A DNA stretch of 64,000 nt from Cryptosporangium minutisporangium (GTDB taxonomy: Bacteria; Actinomycetota; Actinomycetes; Mycobacteriales; Cryptosporangiaceae), in assembly GCF_039536245.1 (NCBI RefSeq), contig NZ_BAAAYN010000023.1, positions 68,875 through 132,874 on the forward strand, written 5' to 3'. Within the stretch, counting starts at the first letter, position 1. Every line of letters starts with the position of its first letter. A program made the translations under genes and the position numbers. Positions 1-7,946 of this stretch are shown here, piece after piece. Below the pieces are notes generated by a model. That model saw only the letters and a program-made list of their open reading frames with translations, searched no databases and was not told where the DNA came from.

Positions 1-471
1 AAGGAGGCCCAACGATCGGTGCTGGCCGGGCATGTTCCGTCCGGCCTGGCGTTGCCGCACCGACTGAACGAGGGCCAGCGGGTGGTCAACGGCCAACGGC
101 TCATGCAGGTGGCCAGCGACATCTTCCTGGGCTGGGAACGGGCAGCGGGATCGGACGGCCAAACCCGCGACTTCTACGTGCGCCAGCTCCGGGACTGGAA
201 AGGATCCGCGGTCGTCGAGGAGATGGACCGTGCTGGGTTGCGAACCTACGGCGAGCTGTGTGCGTGGACGCTGTCCCGCGCGCACGCCCGCACCGGCGAT
301 CGGATCGCGATCGCGGCGTACCTCGGCGACGAACCGACGTTCGACGAGGCGCTGGTCGAATTCTCCGAGCGTTACGCGGACCAGTCGGAGCGCGACTACG
401 CGGCCCTCCAGGAGGCCGTGCGCGTCGGCAGGCTCGAGGCGGCGGGTACGGCGAGCGACGAGGAAGCGTGA
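1..471 (+). CDS. DUF2252 family protein, C-terminal part (5' end outside window)
   Basis: The frame is open from base 1 and ends at a stop at 469-471. The readable part includes GQRVVNGQRLMQVASDIFLG (about residues 25-44 of the fragment), the hallmark C-terminal block of DUF2252 proteins. These are about 400-450 residues long and have a kinase-like fold of unknown substrate. A GTG or ATG inside the fragment is not the true start, because the family similarity continues upstream of it (KEAQRSVL). The last 25 residues are acidic and variable. The next gene is convergent. Function is unknown; the family is common in actinobacteria. Confidence 0.8.
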   Translation, partial: KEAQRSVLAGHVPSGLALPHRLNEGQRVVNGQRLMQVASDIFLGWERAAGSDGQTRDFYVRQLRDWKGSAVVEEMDRAGLRTYGELCAWTLSRAHARTGDRIAIAAYLGDEPTFDEALVEFSERYADQSERDYAALQEAVRVGRLEAAGTASDEEA

Positions 472-486
472 GCGCGGGTCGCCGGA

Positions 487-1044
487 TCACTCGGTCCGGC
501 GACCTGCGGCTCCGATCTGCGCGGCGGTCACCAGGAAGCGGATACCGAGCCCGAGGAAGACCATGCCGCCGATCATCTGCGCGCTGGCCAGGAGCCGCGC
601 GGCGCCGGTCTGCGGGACGACGTCACCGAACCCGGTCGTGGAGAACACGGTGATCGTGAAGTAGAGCGCATCGTGGTGGGACAGCGGCTCGCTGAAGCTC
701 GCCCTGTCCACCCCGGCCAGCATGAGATAGGCCGTGGCGAACACGACGAGGAACAGCGGGGCGGCGACGGCGAGCGCCTGGATCGCGCGGAGGCGTGGCA
801 CCGGCGACCGGCTGATCGCCCGGAACTGCAGGATCAGAACCGACACGACGGCGACCGCACCGGCGATTACCAGCACCAGCACGCCCCAGCTCGTGCGGGC
901 GGGCACCGCCGGAACCGCGTAGTACGTGCCGAGCAGCAGCGTCGTCGTGATCGCGGACCGCAGCAGCGTCGCGGGGACCGGTTTCAGTCCGCGGCCACGC
1001 ACCCGGGTACCCGGCCGCTCGGCCCCGGTCGTCTCCGTTGCCAC
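487..1044 (-). CDS. Two-pore-domain-like potassium channel family protein
   Basis: A 185-residue membrane protein predicted to conduct K+. Hydrophobic segments lie near residues 28-46, 53-72 and 90-111. A pore loop carrying the filter TTGFGD (about 136-141) follows, then a last helix to about 170. No cytoplasmic RCK/TrkA_N domain follows, so it is a minimal channel. I chose the GTG at 1044 because GGAGAGGAG sits just upstream; a longer frame would overlap the preceding peptidase gene. It lies 40 bp behind the M24 homologue on the same strand and probably shares its promoter and the dyads at 2333-2386. The ion assignment rests on the filter motif. Confidence 0.85.
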   Translation of the reverse strand: MATETTGAERPGTRVRGRGLKPVPATLLRSAITTTLLLGTYYAVPAVPARTSWGVLVLVIAGAVAVVSVLILQFRAISRSPVPRLRAIQALAVAAPLFLVVFATAYLMLAGVDRASFSEPLSHHDALYFTITVFSTTGFGDVVPQTGAARLLASAQMIGGMVFLGLGIRFLVTAAQIGAAGRRTE

Positions 1045-1084
1045 GGCTCTCCTCTCCACGTCCGCGACGGTCTCCTGGCGGGCA

Positions 1085-2251
1085 TCAGTAGACCACCGCG
1101 ACCTCGTGCTCGGTCCGGCCGAGCCGGCGCGCACCGGTCCGGGTCACCGCGACGACGTCGCCGAGCCGCGCGCCGAGCCCGTGCGCCAGCTGGATTCCGG
1201 GCTCGACCGAGAAACACATCCCGACGTTCAGCGGTCGCATCTCGCCCTCGACCGTCCACGGCGGCTCGTCGGCGGTGAGGCCGATGCCGTGCCCCGCGTA
1301 CCGCACGTCGGCCTCGGCGTAACCGGCGTCGACCACCGTCCGTCGCACCGCCCGCTCGACCTCCTGGCTCGGCGCGCCGGGCCGCACGACGTCGAAGGCT
1401 GCGCGGGCGGCGAGCTGGAGAACGTCGTGCGCCCGCGCCACGGCGATGCCCGGCGGCCCGACGCTCACCGTCCGCACGAGCTCGGAGCGGTACTCCTCGA
1501 CGGCGCCGCCGAGGCGCAGCACGACGGTGTCTCCGAACTGGATCGGCCGGGAAGCCGGCTCGTGCTCCGGATCGGCCCCGTTCGGGCCGGAGGCCACACC
1601 AGCTACCACCTCGGACAGGCCGTACGCGGTCAGATACTCGCTGAGCTCCGCGGCGACCTCGCGCTCGGTGCGGCCCGCGAACTGAATGCGGAGAATCCGG
1701 GTGTAGGCGGCGTCGGTCGCCGCCGCGGCCGCGGCCAGCCGCGCGACCTCGCCCTCGTCCTTCAGCGCCCGCAGCATCGGGAGCGCCTCGGTGAGGGGAT
1801 GGATGACCACAGCCGGCGCGATGCGCTCGATGCCGACGACGTGGCGCGCCCACATCGAGTCGGACGCCGCGTAGACACCAACCGGGTCGAGGGCGTCGAT
1901 GAGCCGCTGGTACGGGCTCTCGCCGTCGTCCCAGGACTCGATGACGAGCGGCTCGACGACCGGCATCGCCGCAGCGGCGGGTAGGTCCCGGCGCGGCAGA
2001 ACCAGCGTCGGTGGCTGCCCCGCCGACACGACGAGCACGGTCAGCCGGTCGGCGCCGGACGGCGGTGAGTAGCCGCAGAGATACCTCAGGTCGGGTCCGA
2101 CCGTCACGAGAATCCCCTGGAAGCCGGCGCGCGCGGCGTCGGCGGCGACGCGTTCCAGGCGTCCGTCGAAGTCCTTCGCGAGCTCTGTCGGCCCGTGGCC
2201 GTCGCTGAGCGAAAACCGGCCTCGCCGGGGCCGATACGGCGTTTGGGTCAT
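1085..2251 (-). CDS. M24 (aminopeptidase P-like) family protein, probably catalytically dead
   Basis: 388 residues: an N-terminal creatinase-like domain (about 25-160) and a C-terminal pita-bread domain (about 170-388), the normal M24 layout. The five metal ligands of active members are Asp, Asp, His, Glu and Glu. Here the first Asp is Arg246 (VVLRLGG), the second is Glu257 (YRSELVRT), His321 (GHGIGL) and Glu350 (SVEPG) are kept, and the last Glu is Gly364 (RLGD). The paralogue at 26788-27960 has all five. Binding of a dinuclear metal site is therefore unlikely, although substrate or proline-peptide binding may persist. The ATG at 2251 is preceded by GAGGAG. It forms an operon with the K+ channel and is divergent from the MFS gene. 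Confidence 0.85.
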   Translation of the reverse strand: MTQTPYRPRRGRFSLSDGHGPTELAKDFDGRLERVAADAARAGFQGILVTVGPDLRYLCGYSPPSGADRLTVLVVSAGQPPTLVLPRRDLPAAAAMPVVEPLVIESWDDGESPYQRLIDALDPVGVYAASDSMWARHVVGIERIAPAVVIHPLTEALPMLRALKDEGEVARLAAAAAATDAAYTRILRIQFAGRTEREVAAELSEYLTAYGLSEVVAGVASGPNGADPEHEPASRPIQFGDTVVLRLGGAVEEYRSELVRTVSVGPPGIAVARAHDVLQLAARAAFDVVRPGAPSQEVERAVRRTVVDAGYAEADVRYAGHGIGLTADEPPWTVEGEMRPLNVGMCFSVEPGIQLAHGLGARLGDVVAVTRTGARRLGRTEHEVAVVY

Positions 2252-2332
2252 CGCTCGTGCTCCTCGGACCGGGGCGGTGCACGGTGACTCACCGCGGGAG
2301 TTCCACGGTCTCCGCCCGCTCGTCTCCGGACC

Positions 2333-2349
2333 TCATCCCGGAGGGGCGA
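2333..2349. promoter_or_regulatory. Dyad copy 1 (TCRYCC-N5-GGRYGA)
   Basis: TCATCC-cggag-GGGCGA. It lies 82 bp upstream of the M24 homologue (minus) and 147 bp upstream of the MFS gene (plus). Its start is exactly 37 bp from the start of the next copy. The function as an operator is inferred from recurrence across the island. Confidence 0.5.
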
Positions 2350-2369
2350 TTCCCTCGCCCGCGCCCGCG

Positions 2370-2386
2370 TCACCCGTCGGGGATGA
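2370..2386. promoter_or_regulatory. Dyad copy 2 (TCRYCC-N5-GGRYGA)
   Basis: TCACCC-gtcgg-GGATGA, 110 bp upstream of the MFS start, in the same divergent intergenic region as copy 1. Five of six arm positions are complementary. Confidence 0.6.
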
Positions 2387-2495
2387 GCCGCAGCGTGGTG
2401 CAAATGCCGAGCATGGGGCCGAGGCAGAACCGGCCGGGCCCTGCGGGAGGCCCGCGCCGCGGCCTGGGTGCGACCCGACGACCGAAGGAGTGCCG

Positions 2496-3998
2496 ATGAC
2501 CGGCGCCGAACCCGTGACCACCACGCCGGGCCACCGGGCCGCCGGCGGCCTCCTCTTCGTCGCCTGCCTCTCGACGCTCGTGGTCAACGCGAACACCTCG
2601 GCGGTCTCGATCCTGCTGCCGGCGATCAGCGAGGACGTCGACTCCCCGTTGTCGGTGCTGCAGTGGGCGGTGACCGGCTACAGCCTGGTGGGCGCCGCCG
2701 TGATCATCACCGCCGGCGCCCTGGGCGACATGCTCGGGCGGCGGCGCGTTTTCCTCTGGGGTCTCGGCCTGTTCATCGCGTCCTGCGTCTGGATCGCGCT
2801 GTCCTCCGGCGGCGCCGGGGTCGTGCTCGGCCGGGCAGTTCAGGGCGCGGCCGGCGCGACGATCCTCGCGTGCGGACTCAGTCTGTTGACGCTGGGCTCG
2901 GCGGGGGCGGGCCGGGTGGCTGCGATCTCGCTCTGGGGCGCGGCCGCGGCCGTCGGCGCAGCCGCAGGACCGTTGGTCGGCGGCGCGCTGGCCGGCCTGA
3001 CCGGCTGGCAGGGCCTGTTCTGGCTCGATGCGGCGGTCGCAGCCATCTGTATCCCCATCACCCTGCGGGCGGTCGCGGAGTCCCGCGACGAGCATCATTC
3101 CGGGTCCCTGGACGTCGTCGGTTCGATCCTGGTCGCCGCGGTGCTCGCCCCCTTCATCCTGGCCGTCACGAAGGGCGGCGACTGGGGCTGGACGTCCCCG
3201 TCGACGCTCGGGTCCTTGCTCGTCAGCGTCGTCGCGGCGATCGCGCTGGTCTGGGCGGAGCGACGGTCGGCGGCCCCGCTGATCGCCCCGGAGCTGCTCT
3301 CCAACCGGCTGCTGATGGCCGGCACGCTGGGCATCCTGATCGGTTCCGGAACGATCAACGCCCTCGGCTACCTGATCAGCATCTACTTCCAGGACCCGGC
3401 GACGCTGGGTATGAGTGCCCTCGAGGCCGGCCTGGCGACGCTACCGCTCACGGCGACCCTCGTCCTGGTCGCGCCGATGGTGGTCGGTCTCGCTCGGAGG
3501 CTCGGCACCCGGACCGTGATCGGCCTGGGCTTCGCGATCAGCACCGCCGGATTCGTGTTCCTCGTCCCGGTCAGCCCGGAGTGGAGCTACGCGGCGTTCG
3601 TCATCCCGCTGGTCGCGGTCGCCGCCGGTCTCGGGCTCTCCAACGGTCCCTGCTCGTCCGTGGCGACCAGCGCGGTTTCGGAGGACGACGTCGGCGCCGG
3701 CTCGGGCATCTCGAACATGGCTCGCTACGTCGGTGCGTCGGTCTTCGTCGCGGTCGTGGCGGCGATGTACGGGAACGCAGCACCCGCGGCCGACCCGGAG
3801 CACGCTGCGTCGGCGGCGGACCATTTCGCCCGCGCCAACGTTCTGCTGGCCGTGGTGTCGGCACTCGGCGTGGTGCTGGCCGCACTCGCCGCGCGCCACC
3901 GTCCGGAGCGGCCGCGGAGGGCCGACTACGCGGTCGCGACCGCCTCAGCTGTGCACACGATGCCTACCTACGCCATGCTGCGCCGGGACCGGTTCTGA
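2496..3998 (+). CDS. MFS transporter, DHA2 (EmrB/QacA-like) family
   Basis: A 500-residue integral membrane protein with about 14 hydrophobic helices, the DHA2 drug:H+ antiporter size. Motif A appears as LGDMLGRRRVFLWG near residue 75. The GPLVGGALAGLTGWQGLFW segment, about residue 155, matches motif C/D of the exporter subfamily. I chose ATG 2496 because GAAGGAG lies 5 bases upstream; a GTG six bases earlier overlaps that ribosome binding site. It is monocistronic and divergent from the M24/K+ channel pair. Two copies of the island dyad lie in its upstream region. The substrate cannot be predicted. Confidence 0.88.
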   Translation: MTGAEPVTTTPGHRAAGGLLFVACLSTLVVNANTSAVSILLPAISEDVDSPLSVLQWAVTGYSLVGAAVIITAGALGDMLGRRRVFLWGLGLFIASCVWIALSSGGAGVVLGRAVQGAAGATILACGLSLLTLGSAGAGRVAAISLWGAAAAVGAAAGPLVGGALAGLTGWQGLFWLDAAVAAICIPITLRAVAESRDEHHSGSLDVVGSILVAAVLAPFILAVTKGGDWGWTSPSTLGSLLVSVVAAIALVWAERRSAAPLIAPELLSNRLLMAGTLGILIGSGTINALGYLISIYFQDPATLGMSALEAGLATLPLTATLVLVAPMVVGLARRLGTRTVIGLGFAISTAGFVFLVPVSPEWSYAAFVIPLVAVAAGLGLSNGPCSSVATSAVSEDDVGAGSGISNMARYVGASVFVAVVAAMYGNAAPAADPEHAASAADHFARANVLLAVVSALGVVLAALAARHRPERPRRADYAVATASAVHTMPTYAMLRRDRF

Positions 3999-4047
3999 CG
4001 CCGCCGCGCCGACCTGCCGGCCGGCGCCGCGGACCGGGCCGCCGTTC

Positions 4048-4064
4048 TCGCCCGCTGCGGATGA
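4048..4064. promoter_or_regulatory. Dyad copy 3 (TCRYCC-N5-GGRYGA)
   Basis: TCGCCC-gctgc-GGATGA, 63 bp before the small frame at 4127 and about 150-175 bp before the lipid kinase start. Confidence 0.55.
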
Positions 4065-4126
4065 CCCCCGGGACCGGCCGATGCTCGATCGTGGGTTCGG
4101 AGAAAGTTACCGGGGAGGTGGCCGAC

Positions 4127-4204
4127 ATGTCATCCGCAGCAGGCATCATGGACGCGACTCGCGTCGAGCAGCAGCGCGTCGGCGGCCCGACGCACGGGCG
4201 GTAG
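4127..4204 (+). CDS. Possible 25-residue small protein or leader peptide
   Basis: ATG 4127 opens a 25-codon frame (MSSAAGIMDATRVEQQRVGG...) ending 7 bp before the first candidate start of the lipid kinase. It is preceded by GGGGAGG at good spacing, a better ribosome binding site than that of the kinase. Together with the dyad at 4048-4064 this suggests a translated leader. No family similarity is recognised, and a chance frame is possible in GC-rich DNA. Confidence 0.3.
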   Translation: MSSAAGIMDATRVEQQRVGGPTHGR

Positions 4205-4211
4205 CGCGGCC

Positions 4212-5579
4212 GTGGGCGACGAGGAGCCCGTGCTGGACATGGTCACGACGACCGCCCCGATACCGCGACGGATCGTCTACCTGCAACGCTGGCTGGCCCG
4301 GTCCGCCTTCCTCGCGGCCGCGGCGTGCCTGGTACTGCCGCTCGCCGTCGCCGGTGTCCGTAGCGTCGGCCTGCTGCTGATCGGACTCGGTGGCGCGGCG
4401 CTGACGTTGGCGGCCGGGTGGTGGTTCCTCAGCCGCAGGGGGGTGCTGCGCTGGGTCGCCGCAGGCGTGCTCCTCGTGACTCCCCTTGCTGTCGCTGCCT
4501 GGTACATCCGGGCCGAGCTGCTCTGGGTGGTGGTGGTCACCGCGCTCCTCTGGGTTCTCGCGCTCGGGCTCGGCCGCACCGCGCTGTCCGAGCTGCCCCG
4601 CCCGGCCCCACCGGCCGAGTACGACACGCCCTCACCCCGTCACCCGTTCTTGATCATGAACCCGCGCTCGGGCGGCGGTAAGGTCACCCGGTTCGGACTC
4701 GCGGACGCCGCACGAGCCCGTGGCGCCGAGGTCGTACTGCTCGACGACGAGCACAAGAACGCCGCCAGCCTGGCCAGGGAGGCCGTCTACGCCGGAGCCG
4801 ACCTGCTCGGGGTCGCCGGCGGTGACGGCACCCAGGCCCTCGTCGCCGATGTCGCAGCGGAGACCGGTGTGCCGTTCATGGTCATCTCGGCAGGCACCCG
4901 TAACCACTTCGCGCTCGACCTGGGGCTCGATCGCGAGCATCCGATGGCCTGCCTGGACGCGCTGACCGACGGCGTCGAGCTGCGTGTCGACCTCGGCCGG
5001 GTCGGTGGCCGTACGTTCGTCAACAACGCGTCGTTCGGTGCCTACGCGACGGTGGTGGATCGACCGTCGTACCGGGGCAAGAAGGCGGGCACCGCGCTCG
5101 ACGTCCTGCCCGATCTGCTGACCGATCACACCGGTCCCGCGCTGCGGGTGACCGTCGGGCAGACCGTGCTCGAGGGACCGGTCGCCGCGCTGGTGAGCAA
5201 CAATCCCTACTGCGTCGACGACGTGGCGCACTTCGGGCGCCGCTCCCGGCTGGACGTCGGAGTGCTCGGCGTCCTGGCGGTCACCGTCCGCGGGGCCCGG
5301 GACGCGACCCGCCTGCTGCGCGGGCGCCGATCCCGGTCACTCCAGGTCGTACAGGGCCGCGAAGTGACGGTCGACGCGGACGCTCCGTCCATTCCGGTCG
5401 GGATCGACGGCGAGTCGTTCTGGTTGCACACCCCGGTGCGGTGCACACTCCGACCGCGCGCGCTCCGGGTCCGGGTGCCGCGGAACCGGCCGGGAGTCCG
5501 GCCGCCGAGGCCGACGATGAACTGGCGGCGTCTGGGTCGGCTGGCGTTGTCCACCGGCCACCGCGCCGTCGATGCCTGA
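4212..5579 (+). CDS. Membrane-anchored diacylglycerol kinase family lipid kinase
   Basis: 455 residues. The N-terminal third (about 25-125) holds four hydrophobic helices. A DAGK catalytic domain follows, with NPRSGGGK (about 150-157) and the nucleotide-binding GGDGT (203-207), then the family C-terminal beta-rich domain (VGIDGE near 400). DAGK-family enzymes phosphorylate lipid hydroxyls such as diacylglycerol or sphingoid bases; the exact lipid is unknown. The start is uncertain: GTG 4212, GTG 4230 or ATG 4239, with GAGGAG between the first two. Its stop overlaps the ATG of the next gene (ATGCCTGA), so the two are translationally coupled. Confidence 0.85.
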   Translation: MGDEEPVLDMVTTTAPIPRRIVYLQRWLARSAFLAAAACLVLPLAVAGVRSVGLLLIGLGGAALTLAAGWWFLSRRGVLRWVAAGVLLVTPLAVAAWYIRAELLWVVVVTALLWVLALGLGRTALSELPRPAPPAEYDTPSPRHPFLIMNPRSGGGKVTRFGLADAARARGAEVVLLDDEHKNAASLAREAVYAGADLLGVAGGDGTQALVADVAAETGVPFMVISAGTRNHFALDLGLDREHPMACLDALTDGVELRVDLGRVGGRTFVNNASFGAYATVVDRPSYRGKKAGTALDVLPDLLTDHTGPALRVTVGQTVLEGPVAALVSNNPYCVDDVAHFGRRSRLDVGVLGVLAVTVRGARDATRLLRGRRSRSLQVVQGREVTVDADAPSIPVGIDGESFWLHTPVRCTLRPRALRVRVPRNRPGVRPPRPTMNWRRLGRLALSTGHRAVDA

Positions 5580-6390
5580 CCGTCGCGGCGCCGACGGACC
5601 GCCGATCCTCGTCGCCCACGTCGCCGGTCCGCACGTCGCTCGGCCCCGGCGCGCCGGATCCCGGGCCGGCAGCCACCTGTCGGCCGCGATCGAGACGCTG
5701 GCCGCAGACGTCGTCGCGGCCAAGCCGACGCTGACCGTGGTGACCGGGGAGTGCACGACACCGTTCGGGGACGACGAGCTCGGCGCGGTACACGCTCTCC
5801 TCAACCGCCTTCCGCTCCCCCGGCTGACGCTGTTCGGCGCGCACGTTCCGCCCCGGCTCCGTGACCGCCTGTCCGGGCCGATCACCCGCCCCAACGGCCC
5901 CGAGCAGGAGACGCCGGATCCGTTGGCAGACGTGCCGGGTGTCCGGGGAGTCGGGCTGCAGTCGATGTCCGCCTGGCAGTGCGCCACCGGTCAGATCCCG
6001 GCACGGCATGCGGCCGCGGTGCGCCGGGCGCTGGTCGACACCCCGCCCTCCACCGCGCGCCTGGTCGCACTGCATCATCGCCCGGCCCTGTCCAGCCCCG
6101 GCGGGCCCCGGTCGTTGACCGGCGCCCTGGTCGATGCGCGCGTCGACGTCGTGCTCGCGGGCTCCTCCCGGGTACCGAGCGTCCGCCGCAGCCAGCTGTG
6201 GAGCGGTGGTCTGCGGTATCCGGTGGTGGAGGTGGTCTCCGAATGCCCTGGCGCCTCGGCGACGCGGTCCGGCTCCCTGTCGTGGAGCCTGCTCCGCGTC
6301 GACGCGCACTCGATCACCGTCGAGCAACGTCACCTGCTGGACGGCGGATGGCGCACCGGCCGGAGCGTGCAGTACCTGCGCGGACAATGA
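5572..6390 (+). CDS. Degenerate calcineurin-like metallophosphoesterase homologue (pseudoenzyme)
   Basis: 272 residues, clearly homologous over its whole length to the gene at 13153-13935. Shared blocks include LTVVTG, GLQSM, LVALHH and the C-terminal SGWRTGR/GGWRTGR. Its catalytic motifs have decayed: DLH became GPH (19-21), GD became GE (59-60), GNHD became GAHV (89-92), and GHTH became GSSR (197-200). Only HH (168-169) is intact. The frame is nevertheless open and unbroken, so a non-catalytic role is more likely than recent pseudogenisation. ATG 5572 overlaps the lipid kinase stop, implying co-expression. A binding or regulatory partner role is a guess. Confidence 0.78.
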   Translation: MPDRRGADGPPILVAHVAGPHVARPRRAGSRAGSHLSAAIETLAADVVAAKPTLTVVTGECTTPFGDDELGAVHALLNRLPLPRLTLFGAHVPPRLRDRLSGPITRPNGPEQETPDPLADVPGVRGVGLQSMSAWQCATGQIPARHAAAVRRALVDTPPSTARLVALHHRPALSSPGGPRSLTGALVDARVDVVLAGSSRVPSVRRSQLWSGGLRYPVVEVVSECPGASATRSGSLSWSLLRVDAHSITVEQRHLLDGGWRTGRSVQYLRGQ

Positions 6391-6394
6391 CTGA

Positions 6395-6411
6395 TCACCC
6401 TCCAGGGATGA
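6395..6411. promoter_or_regulatory. Dyad copy 4 (TCRYCC-N5-GGRYGA)
   Basis: TCACCC-tccag-GGATGA, starting 4 bp after the preceding stop codon and 65 bp before the DUF7144 start. It heads the four-gene unit 6476-12525. Confidence 0.62.
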
Positions 6412-6475
6412 CCCTGCCGGGCGCCTCCGCCGCCACTCTGAAGCGGACGCTCGTGGGACAACGGAGGGCAGAGAC

Positions 6476-6931
6476 ATGTCTGACACCGAGGCTCCGGCGG
6501 TCGCGCCGACCGGACCGGCCAGCCATACGCAGCCGAGGGCCGAAATGACCGGATGGGCCGGCTGGGTCATATTCGCCGGCGTCCTCTTGATCTTGATCGG
6601 CGCGTTCCACGCCTGTGAAGGGCTGGTCGCCATCTTCGACCCGGGCTACTACGCGGTGACCGAGAACGGCCTGGCGATCGAGATCGACTACACCGGCTGG
6701 GGCTGGGTGCACCTGATCCTGAGCCTGCTGCTCATCGGCGCCGGCGCAGGTCTGATCGCCGGGCAGATGTGGGCCCGGGTGGTGGGGGTCGTGCTCGCGT
6801 CGTTCGGCGCACTGGTGAACCTGGCGTTCCTCGCCGCGTATCCGATCTGGTCGACGATGCTCATCGCGCTCGACGTCCTCGTCATCTACGCGATCGTCGT
6901 GCACGGCCGGGAACTCAAGTCACGCCGCTGA
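6476..6931 (+). CDS. DUF7144-like four-helix membrane protein (copy 1)
   Basis: 151 residues: a polar N-terminal tail (1-25), then four hydrophobic helices, ending in the conserved stretch YPIWSTMLIALDVLVIYAIV and HGRELK. Two paralogues lie at 16158-16598 and 21110-21586; they share GWxxW/V openings, the ...AYPxW... helix and the VHGRE C-terminus. I recognise the family as DUF7144; function is unknown. GGAGGG stands 8 bases upstream of ATG. It is first in a unit with PPK2, a P-type ATPase and SulP. The strict linkage of all three copies to the island dyad suggests a stress role. Confidence 0.8.
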   Translation: MSDTEAPAVAPTGPASHTQPRAEMTGWAGWVIFAGVLLILIGAFHACEGLVAIFDPGYYAVTENGLAIEIDYTGWGWVHLILSLLLIGAGAGLIAGQMWARVVGVVLASFGALVNLAFLAAYPIWSTMLIALDVLVIYAIVVHGRELKSRR

Positions 6932-6971
6932 GGTGCCCGCCCCGCCCGTCGACGAAGGAGTGCGATAACCG

Positions 6972-7946
6972 ATGGCCGCCGCCGAATCGAGAGCCGCGCG
7001 GATCGCGGAGCTCGTCCGCGTACTCCGCGTCGAACCAGGGTCCGAGGTAGTTCTCTCCCGGGACTTCGATCCCGGCTACAAGGCCGATCTGATCCGGAAG
7101 CGGGACGGCGACGAGCTGCTCCGCGCCGGGATCGCGATGCTGGCGGACTACCAGGCGCGGCTGGCCGCGCAGAACACCCACGGTGTCCTGGTCTGCTTGC
7201 AGTCCCTGGACGCCGGCGGGAAGGACGGGACGATTCGCCACGTCATGAGCGGAGTCAATCCGCAGGGCGTCGGAGTGCGGGGTTTCAAGGTGCCCTCGTC
7301 CGAGGAGCTCGACCACGACTACCTGTGGCGATACGCCAAGGAGCTCCCAGGGCGCGGTGACATCGGGATCTTCAACCGGTCGCACTACGAGGAGGTGCTG
7401 GTTGTCCGGGTTCACCCGGAGCTGCTCGACCGCCAGCACCTCCCACCGGCGGCCAAGGCCGGCGACATCTGGGAGCGTCGGTACCGGGAGATCAACGACT
7501 GGGAGCGTTACCTGTCCGAGAACGGGTTCCGGGTCGTCAAGATGTTCCTCAACCTGTCCAAGGAAGAGCAGCGGACACGGTTCCTGCGCCGGATCGACCG
7601 GCCGGACAAGAACTGGAAGTTCTCCGCCGCCGACGCGCGCGAGCGCCGCTACTGGGACGACTACCAGAGTGCGTTCTCCGAGATGCTGTCGGCGACCAGT
7701 ACGCCGTGGGCACCGTGGTACGTCCTCCCCGCCGACCGGAAGTGGTTCACCCGGATCTGCGCCGCGGCGGTGCTCGTCCACACGCTGATCGACCTCGATC
7801 CGCAGTACCCGGACGTCGGGGCGACCGCGCACCGGGACCTGGCGAAGGTGAAGCGGGCGCTGGAGAAGGAGGCGCCCGCGGGCAGGCCGGCGGATCCGTA
7901 CGCCGCCGGGGTGAAGAAGCGGGCGCGGCGGGAGGCGAAGTCGTGA
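6972..7946 (+). CDS. ppk2: Polyphosphate kinase 2 family protein
   Basis: 324 residues. PPK2 enzymes transfer phosphate between polyphosphate and nucleotides (ADP/GDP or AMP). Walker A is SLDAGGKDGT (78-87). Walker B and its neighbours read DIGIFNRSHYEEVLVVRVH (about 128-146). The lid contains RIDRPDKNWKFS. The FDPGYKADL N-terminus is typical of the roughly 300-residue single-domain members. Class and preferred substrate (AMP versus ADP) cannot be set from motifs alone. The ribosome binding site is AAGGAG. The last codons overlap the GTG of the next gene (GTGA), so it is coupled to the cation ATPase. Polyphosphate use fits an energy-stress unit. Confidence 0.9.
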   Translation: MAAAESRAARIAELVRVLRVEPGSEVVLSRDFDPGYKADLIRKRDGDELLRAGIAMLADYQARLAAQNTHGVLVCLQSLDAGGKDGTIRHVMSGVNPQGVGVRGFKVPSSEELDHDYLWRYAKELPGRGDIGIFNRSHYEEVLVVRVHPELLDRQHLPPAAKAGDIWERRYREINDWERYLSENGFRVVKMFLNLSKEEQRTRFLRRIDRPDKNWKFSAADARERRYWDDYQSAFSEMLSATSTPWAPWYVLPADRKWFTRICAAAVLVHTLIDLDPQYPDVGATAHRDLAKVKRALEKEAPAGRPADPYAAGVKKRARREAKS

